Origin: Vulcanimicrobiota bacterium
GTDB lineage: Bacteria > Vulcanimicrobiota > Xenobia > Xenobiales > Xenobiaceae
Direction of reading: 5' to 3'
Length of the DNA stretch: 64,000 nucleotides
NCBI GenBank assembly: GCA_944322965.1
Contig: CALUQR010000001.1
Span: 391,815 to 455,814, forward strand
In this document: in pieces, positions 52,383 to 59,719 of the stretch
How the letters are laid out: every line of letters begins with the position of its first letter
How positions within the stretch are numbered: the stretch's first letter is position 1
Notes under the pieces: model-generated
Told to the model about the DNA's origin: nothing
What the model saw: the letters and a program-made list of their open reading frames with translations, nothing else
Database searches by the model: none
Position numbers and translations under genes: made by a program

Positions 52383-52789
52383 GGGGCGGGCAGAGGCGCC
52401 TTCTCTCGCCCTTCGCTTAAGGAGACTATGACTACCCCTATACCGATAATAATCGTCCCCAGCCAGCGCATGGGGGAGACGTGTTCGCCCAGGATAGGTC
52501 CCGCTAAGAAGGCGTTGAGGATATAGGTAATAGAGGTTAAGGGCAGGGCGAAGGAGAGTTCCTCGTAGGAGAGGACGCTCAGCCAGGTGATAAAGAAGGC
52601 CAAAAAGCAGGCGATAGCCAGCCAGAAGGTGTGGGAGCCTAGAATCTGGAGAGCCAGCTCTTGGAGTTGGCTCAGCCTCTGCAGCTGGAAATTTTCGTAG
52701 GGTCGCAAGAGCTTAGCCATAAAGAGGTCGCCTAAGGTGGTGGCGCTCATGGCGAAGAGGAGTAAGAGTAAGGTTCTAACTTTATGCAT
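52355..52789 (-). CDS. EamA/DMT-type small membrane protein
   Basis: The 144-residue protein has four membrane helices (about 5-22, 55-75, 80-95 and 105-128) and ends with a Pro-rich tail. The pattern LSYEELSFALPLTSITYILNAFLAGPILGEHV is that of half-size drug/metabolite (EamA) transporters. It overlaps the 3' end of the CYTH-glycosyltransferase gene by 28 bases on the opposite strand. It starts eight bases inside the end of the squalene/phytoene-synthase gene, so the two minus-strand genes are translationally coupled. Such EamA proteins are sometimes found beside hopanoid genes. Confidence 0.85.
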   Translation of the reverse strand: MHKVRTLLLLLFAMSATTLGDLFMAKLLRPYENFQLQRLSQLQELALQILGSHTFWLAIACFLAFFITWLSVLSYEELSFALPLTSITYILNAFLAGPILGEHVSPMRWLGTIIIGIGVVIVSLSEGREKAPLPAPQSEIPAIQ

Positions 52790-53699
52790 GTCTATTGGTA
52801 AAGAGTTGGCGCAAGAATTCGCCCCAGGTGACTAAGTAAGCGGCGGCTATGGCGCGGAGCTTCTCCCACAGGGAGAGGCGGGCTTTCTGCTGTAGGCTCT
52901 GGGGGCCTAGGCGCTCGATCTTCTTTAAGATTCCGTGATAGATATTAGTCATAGCCCGCAGGCAGGTGCGGCTGGGGGGAGCGATATAGAGGGGCAGGTC
53001 GCGGGAGCGCTGGTAATAGCTCTCGGCGATCTGGGCCAGATGGGCGATCAAGGGGGCCATCTTGGAGGGGTTATAGGTGCGATTGAGGATAGATTGGCGG
53101 GTAATCTGGAACTGGGCCAAGATCTCGTCGGGCAGATAGACTCGCCCCTCGCGGGCGTCCTGGTCGATATCGCGCAAGATGTTAGTCAATTGGAAGGCGA
53201 CGCCGTGGAATTCGGCCATCTGGCGGACGCGGGGATCGTCTTTGGCTCCGAAGATACTGATACAGACTAAGCCCACCGTAGAGGCTACGTGGTAACAGTA
53301 TTTATAGAGCTGCTCGAAGGTTTGGAAATGGATCTCCTGGAGATCCATCATCGTCCCTTCGATAAGTTCTAAGAAGTAGCGGGGCTCAATCTTATAGAGG
53401 GCCACAGTGTGGCGCAGGGCTAAGAGTCCGGGCATAAAGGTAGAGGGCTCTTCCCCCTCGATAATCCGCTGCCAGTACTGGAGGCGCTCTTGGCGGTTAC
53501 AGACGTTCTTGGCGTCTGAAATATCGTCGCACTCGCGGAAGAAGGCGTAGACGGCGCACATCGCTTGGCGGCGGGGCCTAGGTAAGAGGCGGATAGCGAA
53601 GTAGAAGTTGCGCGCCCGCTGGCGGGTAATCTTACAACACCAGGCGTAGGAGTCGCGGAGAGCGGGCCCTAGGGGGCTATGGGGAGCGGAGTTAAACAT
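52782..53699 (-). CDS. hpnD: Squalene/phytoene synthase family enzyme, probable presqualene diphosphate synthase
   Basis: The 305-residue enzyme has the two Asp-rich motifs of the family: YAFFRECDDISD near 51-63, and QLTNILRDIDQDAREGRVYLP near 165-185. ARNFYFAIRLLP lies at the N-terminus. It would condense two farnesyl diphosphates head to head. The length and motifs fit HpnD (presqualene diphosphate synthase of the HpnCDE squalene pathway) better than CrtB, but phytoene synthase cannot be excluded. HpnC and HpnE are not in the window. GGAG sits just before the ATG. Confidence 0.85.
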   Translation of the reverse strand: MFNSAPHSPLGPALRDSYAWCCKITRQRARNFYFAIRLLPRPRRQAMCAVYAFFRECDDISDAKNVCNRQERLQYWQRIIEGEEPSTFMPGLLALRHTVALYKIEPRYFLELIEGTMMDLQEIHFQTFEQLYKYCYHVASTVGLVCISIFGAKDDPRVRQMAEFHGVAFQLTNILRDIDQDAREGRVYLPDEILAQFQITRQSILNRTYNPSKMAPLIAHLAQIAESYYQRSRDLPLYIAPPSRTCLRAMTNIYHGILKKIERLGPQSLQQKARLSLWEKLRAIAAAYLVTWGEFLRQLFTNRHA

Positions 53700-53752
53700 T
53701 AAGGGCTCCTATTTGGGACGGGCGCCCTTTTCCCTGCGCTCTCCTAGAGGGC

Positions 53753-53797
53753 AAAAAAAATAACCCGGAACAACTTTCCCTAGAGAGCTTCCGGATT
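53753..53797 (-). terminator. Intrinsic terminator after tRNA-Leu (minus strand)
   Basis: On the minus strand a 9-bp stem (AATCCGGAA with TTCCGGGTT, one G-T pair) is followed by eight T. It lies just past the CCA end of tRNA-Leu and ends the glmU-prs-ctc-pth-tRNA transcripts. Confidence 0.9.
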
Positions 53798-53810
53798 ACT
53801 TAAAAGTTAC

Positions 53811-53895
53811 TGGTGCGGAGAGAGGGACTCGAACCCTCACGGATCACTCCATACGCCCCTCAAACGTACGCGTCTACCGATTCCGCCACCTCCGC
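53811..53895 (-). tRNA. tRNA-Leu(GAG)
   Basis: The 85-nt gene on the minus strand runs from GCGGAGGTGGCGGAA to CTCCGCACCA, with the CCA end encoded. The acceptor stem is GCGGAGG with TCTCCGC. The anticodon loop TTGAGGG is flanked by TACGT and GCGTA and gives anticodon GAG (reads CTC and CTT). The long variable arm of class II tRNAs and the TTCGA T-loop are present. CTC is a frequent leucine codon in this window. Confidence 0.95.
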
Positions 53896-53919
53896 AGGAA
53901 CGGGGGTATTATATCTAGG

Positions 53920-54570
53920 CTACTCCCCTCTGTCAAGTCTAGGCTCAGACTTTTCCACTTCCCCTTTAGACTCAGGCTCGGGAGCGGGGCTGGGCGCCCC
54001 GTTGAACTTATTCATAGCGGCCTCCACTCCGGCCTCTAAGAGGTAGGAGAGGGCCTCGTTGGCTCGCTCTTCGAGCGCTTTGAGGGTAGGCTCGTCGCTG
54101 GGGGCGAAGCGTCCCAAGACGAAGTCGACGGGATCTAGTCCTGAGGGCGTAGGTCCTACCCCTAAGCGCAAGCGGATAAAGTTGGCGCTCCCTAAGGTAG
54201 CGATGATATTATTGAGCCCATTGTGCCCCCCGCTGCCGCCGCTCTTGCGCAGGCGCAAGCGCCCTAAAGGCAGGCAGAAATCGTCGGAGAGGACGATAAT
54301 TTGGGAGGGGCTAAAGCCGTAAGTCGTACAGAGGGAGAGCACCGCTTGGCCGGAGAGGTTCATAAAGGTGCGGGGCTTAGCTAAGACGACGGGGTGGGAG
54401 CCCACCTGGCCGCGGGCGGCCCAATAGAGGCGCTTCTTCTCGCGGAACTCTAAATTATGGCGCCAAGCGAAATAATCCAACACCCGGAAGCCCAAATTAT
54501 GGCGGGTGTTGGAATATTCAGGGCCCGGATTGCCCAGGCCCACCAGTAAAAAGCTAGTCGTAGCGTCCAA
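53920..54570 (-). CDS. pth: Peptidyl-tRNA hydrolase
   Basis: Pth frees tRNA from peptidyl-tRNA that drops off ribosomes. The 216-residue protein has LVGLGNPGPEYSNTRHNLGFRVLD with the active-site His (H24), KPRTFMNLSGQAV and SDDFCLPLGRLRLRKSGGSGGHNGL. The C-terminal tail (about 185-216) is acidic and Pro-rich and goes beyond the usual length. It is nine bases downstream of ctc, a common arrangement. Confidence 0.95.
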   Translation of the reverse strand: MDATTSFLLVGLGNPGPEYSNTRHNLGFRVLDYFAWRHNLEFREKKRLYWAARGQVGSHPVVLAKPRTFMNLSGQAVLSLCTTYGFSPSQIIVLSDDFCLPLGRLRLRKSGGSGGHNGLNNIIATLGSANFIRLRLGVGPTPSGLDPVDFVLGRFAPSDEPTLKALEERANEALSYLLEAGVEAAMNKFNGAPSPAPEPESKGEVEKSEPRLDRGE

Positions 54571-54579
54571 AGGGGAGAC

Positions 54580-55209
54580 TTAAGCTTCCTCAGTAGCGGG
54601 AACGGACTCCGCAGTCTCGGTAGTCTCAGCGGCCTCGACGGCGGCCGATCTAGGAATAGCGATGCTGACTACGGTCTCCGAAGGCTCAGTCTTAATCTCT
54701 ACGCCCTGGGGGCAGGGGATCTGAGCTACGGTCAGGTGGTGGCCTAAACCTAAGGAAGTGATGTCCACCTCTAAGTGGGCGGGGATAGCGCTGGGCAGAC
54801 ACTCGATCTCTACCTCACGCACTACGTGCTCTACCACGCCGCCATCTTTGACGCCCTGAGACTCGCCTACCAAGACTACGGGCACTAAGACGGTGACCTT
54901 CTCGTCCATGCGTACCTGCTTGAAGTCGACGTGCAGCAGGCGGGTACCGAATACGTCGCGATCGTACTCGGCCAGCATAGCTAACTGATCCTTCACTTGG
55001 GGATCATTCAAGACCAGGTTGATGATGGCGGTCTTACCGCTAGTCTGCAGGACCTTCTCCACATCCTTGGCGTTGAGGTCCAAGATGATGGGCTGCTCTA
55101 AGTGGTGGCCGTACAATACGGCGGGCACCCGGCCCTCGCGGCGCAGACGGTGCGCAGCGCCTTTACCAGTCTCTTTACGAACTTTCGCTTCCAGCTTAAC
55201 CTGGGACAT
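54580..55209 (-). CDS. ctc: 50S ribosomal protein L25 / general stress protein Ctc
   Basis: The 209-residue protein is the long TL5/Ctc form of L25: an N-terminal 5S-rRNA-binding domain (VKLEAKVRKETGKGAAHRLRREGRVPAVLYGHH) and a beta-barrel C-terminal domain. The start at 55209 is set by AGGAGG at 55222-55217, seven bases upstream. An upstream in-frame ATG would put the ribosome site inside the gene. The gene is preceded by a strong promoter and a leader of about 210 nt with a local hairpin near the ribosome site. Confidence 0.95.
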   Translation of the reverse strand: MSQVKLEAKVRKETGKGAAHRLRREGRVPAVLYGHHLEQPIILDLNAKDVEKVLQTSGKTAIINLVLNDPQVKDQLAMLAEYDRDVFGTRLLHVDFKQVRMDEKVTVLVPVVLVGESQGVKDGGVVEHVVREVEIECLPSAIPAHLEVDITSLGLGHHLTVAQIPCPQGVEIKTEPSETVVSIAIPRSAAVEAAETTETAESVPATEEA

Positions 55210-55427
55210 TATATTCCTCCTCGAAACCTGCGAAGATCTTATCCTGAACATCTTCTCTGGCCTGAAGTCGGGGAAACCTCGACGGTAGCGCCCCTAGCAA
55301 GCTCTCAAGCTTCACAGGTTGACACGACATGCCCTGCCGCCAACGTCCCCAGCGCCCAAGGTTGGGGCGCCGACTCCCAATTCCCATTGTCGGAGCGAGC
55401 AGAACTGGCAGGATAAATTGCCAAGCA
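55210..55427 (-). ncRNA. Long structured leader of ctc (candidate regulatory RNA)
   Basis: From the predicted start near 55421 to the ctc ribosome site the transcript holds about 210 nt without a gene. The hairpin GAAGAT/ATCTTC (55255-55232) has a 12-nt loop that contains CAGGATAA. This is an exact complement of TTATCCTG (55416-55409) near the 5' end, so loop-to-5'-end pairing is possible. A second option is CCTGCC (55412-55407) with GGCAGG further on, which would compete. CCGAC/GTCGG and GCGCCC/GGGCGC hairpins lie between. A stand-alone RNA of 6S-like layout is an alternative. Confidence 0.45.
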
Positions 55428-55456
55428 ATATTAAGCGTTTTGAGCAGGGGTGTCAA
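55428..55456 (-). promoter_or_regulatory. Sigma-70 promoter of ctc
   Basis: On the minus strand TTGACA (55456-55451) is separated by exactly 17 bases from TAATAT (55433-55428). It sits in the 315-base gap between prs and ctc, so ctc and pth can be transcribed apart from glmU-prs. Confidence 0.85.
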
Positions 55457-55524
55457 GGGTTTAAAACCCCAATCCAGGGCAGGTTGCTTATGAAAACTCC
55501 TTGATTTTAGACCGTTGGAACCCT

Positions 55525-56547
55525 CTAGACGAAGAGCTCCGAGACGGAGAGGTTGAAGTGGGTGCGGCGGATAGTCTCTCCCAAGAGGGGGGCTAAGGAG
55601 AGCACTTTCAACTTGCTCATGCGCTTAGCTTGCTCGGAGAGGGGGATAGTGTCGGTGACGATGAGCTCTTCAATGGAAGAGTTCTCGATAATTTCCACCG
55701 CATCTTCGGCGAAGATGGCATGGGTGGCGGCCGCGTAGACCTTAGTGGCCCCGTGGGTCAAGAGGGTCTCGACCCCTTTGACCAAGGTCCCGCCCGTAGA
55801 GATCATATCGTCTACTACGATACAAGTCTTACCGGCAATATCGCCCACGATGTCGATGACGTCCGCCTTATCCGGCTCGGGGCGGCGCTTAAAGATAATG
55901 GCCAATTTGGCGCCCAGACGCTCGGCCAAGTTGGTGGCTCGGGCTACCCCTCCGGCGTCGGGGGAGACGACTACCAGATCTTCGACGGGGATATTCTTCA
56001 TCTGGTAGTGCTCGGCGATAATGGGCAGGGCGCTCAAGTTGTCGACGGGGATGTCGAAGAAGCCTTGGATGGCGGCGGCGTGCAAATCGCAGGTAATGAT
56101 GCGGTCCGCGCCGGCGGTAGTAATGAGATTAGCTACCAGCTTGGCGGTAATAGGCTCGCGGCCGGAAGTCTTCTTCTCCTGTTTGGCGTAGCCGTAGTAG
56201 GGGATGACGGCGCAGATCTGATGGGCGGAAGCTCGGCGCAGAGCGTCGATCATAATCAATAACTCCATCAGCGTATCGTTGACGTGGCCGCAGGTGGGTT
56301 GGATGACAAATACTCGAGCGCCGCGCACATTCTCTTCGATCTTTTCGCGGATCTCATTATTGGCGAAGGTCGTCACCAAAGCCTTACCTAAGGGGATATT
56401 GAGGTAATCGGCCACGGCGTGGGCCAGCTCGGGGTTAGAGTTGCCATGGAAGAGCTTGACGTGGTGGGTAGGCTGGAAGACGGAATCTAAGGGGAAGGCG
56501 CTTATATTTTGGTAAGCGCTAATTCCGGTGAGGTTAGTTTCACTCAT
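55525..56547 (-). CDS. prs: Ribose-phosphate pyrophosphokinase
   Basis: Prs makes PRPP from ribose 5-phosphate and ATP for nucleotide, His and Trp synthesis. The 340-residue protein has FHGNSNPELAHAVADYL near 34, FANNEIREKI near 61, the ATP region IPYYGYAKQEKK near 115, the family segment DLHAAAIQGFFDIP near 150 (many homologues have DLHADQIQGFF) and the PRPP loop VVDDMISTGGT near 242. The Asp-Gln to Ala-Ala change and the Lys in place of Arg in the ATP region are unusual. It sits between glmU and ctc in the conserved order. Confidence 0.95.
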   Translation of the reverse strand: MSETNLTGISAYQNISAFPLDSVFQPTHHVKLFHGNSNPELAHAVADYLNIPLGKALVTTFANNEIREKIEENVRGARVFVIQPTCGHVNDTLMELLIMIDALRRASAHQICAVIPYYGYAKQEKKTSGREPITAKLVANLITTAGADRIITCDLHAAAIQGFFDIPVDNLSALPIIAEHYQMKNIPVEDLVVVSPDAGGVARATNLAERLGAKLAIIFKRRPEPDKADVIDIVGDIAGKTCIVVDDMISTGGTLVKGVETLLTHGATKVYAAATHAIFAEDAVEIIENSSIEELIVTDTIPLSEQAKRMSKLKVLSLAPLLGETIRRTHFNLSVSELFV

Positions 56548-56571
56548 ATCTACTTTTGCGAACCCTCTCTA

Positions 56572-57945
56572 CTAGTTCTTGGGGGGCAAGGGGCGGGCGG
56601 GTACGCCTACCACTACGCTATGGGGGGGCACGTCGCGCGTGACCACGGCGCCCGCTCCGGTAGTAGCGCCATCTCCGATCTGGACGGGAGCTACTAAGCT
56701 AGAGTTAGAGCCAATAAAGACCTTCTCGCCTATAATGGTGCGATGTTTGGCCCGGCCGTCGTAATTGCAAGTGATCGTCCCGCAACCGATATTAGTACCG
56801 GCGCCCACGCTACTATCGCCGATATAGCTCAGGTGAGGGACCTTGGCGCCGCGTCCGATAGTCGAATTTTTGATCTCCACGAAATCGCCCACCTTGGCCT
56901 GGGGACCGATCTTGGCGCCCGGACGCAGGTAAGCGAAGGGCCCGATCTTGACCCCCTCTTCTACCTGGGCTTGGAGGAGGACGGAGTGGGCGATCTGGCA
57001 GTCGGGGCCTACCTGGCTATCCGTAATCTGGGTATTAGGCCCTATCTGGCAGCCGCTAGCGATAGTCGTCTGGCCGCAGAGGACGGTACCGGGCCAAATC
57101 ACACAGTCGGGACCTATCTGCACGCTATCTTCGATCCAGGTGGAGGTCGGATCTAAGATACTGACCCCTTGGAGCATTAAGCGCTCTAAGTAGCGCTCTT
57201 TGAGGGTAGCGCTGACGGTCGCTAAGTCGAGGCGGCTATTGACCCCCAGAGCGCACTCGATCTTATCAGTCACCAAGGCGCCCACGCGCAAGCCATTTTG
57301 GCGGGCCAGGGCCACTAAGTCGGTAATATAAAATTCGCCCTGGGCGTTATTGGCCTCTAAGCGGGGCAAGAACTGGCGCAGGAATTGGGCTTTCGCGCAG
57401 TAGGCGCCTAAATTGACCTCCGTCAATGCGTACTCTTGGGGCGAGCAATCTTTGGCCTCTTGGATGCGCTCTACCCGCCCTTGGGCGTCGCGGACGATGC
57501 GCCCGAAATCGCGATGCTGGGGGGAGTTGGCGCTCAATAAGGTCAGATCTTCATCTCCGCGCTGGGAGGTCTCCACCAACTGGCTCAGGAGTTGGGCGTC
57601 TAAGAGCGGCATATCCCCACTTAAAATTAAGACCCGACCTGAGAAGTCTTCCAGGACGGGTAGAGCCATTTGGGCGGCGTGGCCGCTGCCGCGCTGTTCA
57701 GTCTGTTGGGCAAAGGTAATGTGGGGATCGAATTGGCGACATACCTCTTGGACCTCTTCCCCTTGATAACCTACGACTACTACTTGGGGTTGGACGTGGA
57801 GCGTGCGCAAAGTCTCTAAAAGGCGAATAAGGAGCGGCCGTCCCAGAACGGGATGGAGCACTTTGGCCAGGCGGGACTTCATGCGGGTCCCCTTACCGGC
57901 GGCTAAGATCACCGCGGCCAAAGGCGAGTTTTCAGGCGTGGACAT
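56572..57945 (-). CDS. glmU: Bifunctional UDP-N-acetylglucosamine pyrophosphorylase / glucosamine-1-phosphate N-acetyltransferase
   Basis: GlmU makes UDP-GlcNAc for cell-wall synthesis. Residues about 1-230 are the uridylyltransferase (AAVILAAGKGTRMKSRLAKVLHPVLGRPL; LILSGDMPLL). The rest is the left-handed beta-helix acetyltransferase of hexapeptide repeats (IGPNTQI, KVGDFVEIKNSTIGRGAKVPHLSYIGD, GCGTITCNYDG). The start at 57945 is preferred because GAGGA lies upstream; an in-frame ATG at 57972 has no ribosome site. The protein is 457 residues, the normal length. Confidence 0.97.
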   Translation of the reverse strand: MSTPENSPLAAVILAAGKGTRMKSRLAKVLHPVLGRPLLIRLLETLRTLHVQPQVVVVGYQGEEVQEVCRQFDPHITFAQQTEQRGSGHAAQMALPVLEDFSGRVLILSGDMPLLDAQLLSQLVETSQRGDEDLTLLSANSPQHRDFGRIVRDAQGRVERIQEAKDCSPQEYALTEVNLGAYCAKAQFLRQFLPRLEANNAQGEFYITDLVALARQNGLRVGALVTDKIECALGVNSRLDLATVSATLKERYLERLMLQGVSILDPTSTWIEDSVQIGPDCVIWPGTVLCGQTTIASGCQIGPNTQITDSQVGPDCQIAHSVLLQAQVEEGVKIGPFAYLRPGAKIGPQAKVGDFVEIKNSTIGRGAKVPHLSYIGDSSVGAGTNIGCGTITCNYDGRAKHRTIIGEKVFIGSNSSLVAPVQIGDGATTGAGAVVTRDVPPHSVVVGVPARPLPPKN

Positions 57946-58046
57946 CGATATACTTTTCCTCGTTTTAAACATTTTGGTCGAAAACGCGCCTAAGGGTTCT
58001 CTAAGGGGAGGAGCGTTCCTCTCTAGCCCCTAGAGCGGGCTCCCTT

Positions 58047-58075
58047 TTGACATTTTGGCCATAATGGAGTATAAG
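58047..58075 (+). promoter_or_regulatory. Sigma-70 promoter of ferredoxin gene
   Basis: TTGACA (58047-58052) and TATAAG (58070-58075) are separated by exactly 17 bases. Transcription would start near 58082, leaving a leader of about 240 nt. Confidence 0.82.
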
Positions 58076-58081
58076 GAGTAG

Positions 58082-58320
58082 CTGAGCCGGGGGAAACCGC
58101 GGTTCGCTAAAAGTTTACTTTTGGCGGGCAGGGGGGAGGAGCGGGGAAGAGAAGCTCGATCTTTAGGGGAGGCGGGGGATGAGAGGCCTGGAGCGGAACG
58201 CTAGTTGCGCTCCCCGGCTGGAGGAGCGGCTTAGGAAACCGTCTCTGCCAGCGCGTTAGGTTTTGAAGGCTCCGTCCGCTTAGAGTTTAGAACCGAGAAA
58301 GTAGAGGAATACTAGAGAAC
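58082..58320 (+). ncRNA. Structured leader of the ferredoxin gene (candidate)
   Basis: The predicted leader contains AGCCGG (58085-58090) exactly complementary to CCGGCT (58214-58219). Directly inside this helix is the hairpin GGAGCG/CGCTCC, and AAAAG-TTTA-CTTTT forms another small hairpin. CGGTTC near 58100 is complementary to GAACCG near 58292. No known riboswitch or RNA family is recognised, so the fold is a visual proposal. Confidence 0.4.
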
Positions 58321-58554
58321 ATGCCTCACGTCATTACCGATGCCTGTATTACCTGTGGCTCCTGCGCCGAGAATTGCCCTGTAGAAGCTATTCACACCGC
58401 CGATTCCGAGAGTCAGTACTTTATTAATCCTGAAGTTTGCATCGATTGCGGCGCTTGTAAGAGCGTGTGCGGCGCCGACGCCATCTTCGCCGATGACGAG
58501 TTGCCCGCCGACAAGCAGAAGTTTATTGAGATCAACGCCAACTTCTTCAAATAA
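58321..58554 (+). CDS. 2[4Fe-4S] ferredoxin
   Basis: The 77-residue protein is a small electron carrier with two full cluster motifs: CITCGSCAENCP (residues 9-20) and CIDCGACKSVCGA. The second cluster lacks the Pro after the last Cys (CGADAI). Length and spacing are those of clostridial-type ferredoxins, with a short C-terminal extension of charged residues. It is a single-gene unit between a strong promoter and the terminator at 58645. The electron partners are not adjacent. Confidence 0.95.
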   Translation: MPHVITDACITCGSCAENCPVEAIHTADSESQYFINPEVCIDCGACKSVCGADAIFADDELPADKQKFIEINANFFK

Positions 58555-58644
58555 GCTCTGCGCTTAGAGGAAGATTTTGCTGAGAGCGGCGAGCTGCTCG
58601 CCCAAGTGGGACCGGCCTACTAGAGTTTAGGTCCTACGCTAAGG

Positions 58645-58664
58645 GAGCGGGGCCGCTCTTTTAT
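58645..58664 (+). terminator. Intrinsic terminator after ferredoxin gene
   Basis: A 6-bp GC stem (GAGCGG with CCGCTC) with a very short loop is followed by TTTTATA. It separates the ferredoxin gene from metF. Confidence 0.75.
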
Positions 58665-58711
58665 ATACCGTAAATAGAGAGCGTGCGGCTGGTAGAGAGC
58701 CGTTAGAAAGT

Positions 58712-59671
58712 TTGCAAGTAGTGATTACTTACCCCGATCCTGAGAGTTTGCGCCAATTCTTCTGTGAGAGTCCGCCCCAGGTCTCCTTTGAGTTCTTCCC
58801 CCCCAAGACTAAGCAGGGCGAAGATAATTTATGGCGGACGATCGTCCGTTTAGAGCCCCTGCAGCCGCAATTTGTGGGGGTCACCTACGGGGCCGGGGGG
58901 AGTACGCGGGAGTTTACCCACCAGACGGTAGTGCGCATCGCTAAAGAGAGTAGCTTGACCCCGGCCGCCCACTTAACTTGTATCGGTATGAGTCGCTGCG
59001 AGATAGAGGAGATAGCTAGGGATTATTGGCAGGCGGGGGTGCGCCATATCGTAGCTTTGCGGGGCGATCCGCCCCAGGGCGAGGGCCCTTACCAGCCCCG
59101 CCCCGACGGCTATCGCTACTGTTCGGAGTTGGTGGCCGGTTTAAAAAAAGTGGCCGACTTTGAGATTAGCGTAGCCGTCTTCCCCGAAGGCCATCCGGAG
59201 TCGCCCTCTTTGGAGTTTGACTTAGAGGTCTTAAAGCGCAAGATCGAGGCCGGGGCCACCCGGGCTATATCCCAATTCTTCTTTAGGGTAGAGGACTTTT
59301 TGCGCTTCCGGGACCGGGCGCAGCGGGCGGGGATCGAGATCCCCATCGTGCCCGGGATCTTGCCCATCACCAACGTCAGTAACTTGCTCAAATTTACCCA
59401 AAATTGCGGGGCTAAGTTGCCGCCCTGGATCGTAGAGCTCTTCCAAGGCTTAGACGATACCCCCTCTATCCGCAGTATGTTAGCTATGTACTTAGCGGCC
59501 AGTCAATGTTGGCTCTTGCGCCGGGAGGGCGTAGAAGCCTTCCATTTCTTTACCCTCAACCGCTCCGAATTGACTTGGGCTCTGTGTCGAATGTTGGGCT
59601 TTAGGGCCGAACCTCTCTCCGACCAAGAGGTCTTAGCTCAGAGTGAAAAACGAGGGTTAGTGTCGAATTAG
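58712..59671 (+). CDS. metF: Methylenetetrahydrofolate reductase (NAD(P)H)
   Basis: MetF reduces methylene-THF to methyl-THF for methionine synthesis. The 319-residue flavoprotein starts at TTG (an in-frame GTG lies nine bases later) and has VSFEFFPPKTKQGEDNLW near 24, with the catalytic Glu. It also has VTYGAGGSTREFT, AHLTCIGMSR, VALRGDPPQG and PGILPITNVSNLLKF. These are the canonical TIM-barrel motifs of the family. It stands alone after a terminator. Confidence 0.95.
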   Translation: MQVVITYPDPESLRQFFCESPPQVSFEFFPPKTKQGEDNLWRTIVRLEPLQPQFVGVTYGAGGSTREFTHQTVVRIAKESSLTPAAHLTCIGMSRCEIEEIARDYWQAGVRHIVALRGDPPQGEGPYQPRPDGYRYCSELVAGLKKVADFEISVAVFPEGHPESPSLEFDLEVLKRKIEAGATRAISQFFFRVEDFLRFRDRAQRAGIEIPIVPGILPITNVSNLLKFTQNCGAKLPPWIVELFQGLDDTPSIRSMLAMYLAASQCWLLRREGVEAFHFFTLNRSELTWALCRMLGFRAEPLSDQEVLAQSEKRGLVSN

Positions 59672-59719
59672 CCTCTCAGTCTTATTGTTAAGAGGCGAGA
59701 TCCCAAAGGAGGAGTAGAT

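Larger units (their letters stand above)
57946..58320. other. Intergenic region with divergent glmU and ferredoxin signals
   Basis: These 375 bases hold no gene. They contain the plus-strand promoter at 58047-58075 and a long leader with several hairpins before the ferredoxin gene. No clear glmU promoter was found; TATACT on the minus strand (58074-58069) overlaps the plus-strand -10 box but lacks a matching -35. Confidence 0.7.

Noticed and set aside
53813-54046. 77-residue plus-strand frame over the tRNA and pth end
   Set aside because: It covers the tRNA-Leu gene on the opposite strand and the pth C-terminus; no coding signal.
55019-55416. Plus-strand frames in the ctc gene and leader
   Set aside because: They are antisense to ctc and to its leader and lack ribosome sites.
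55210-55427. Signal recognition particle RNA in the ctc leader
   Set aside because: The conserved GGTCAGG...GGAAGG-type tip is absent on both strands.
58082-58320. Cobalamin riboswitch, RNase P, tmRNA or tRNA-Sec in the ferredoxin leader
   Set aside because: None of the conserved cores of these RNAs could be found; only unassigned helices are seen.
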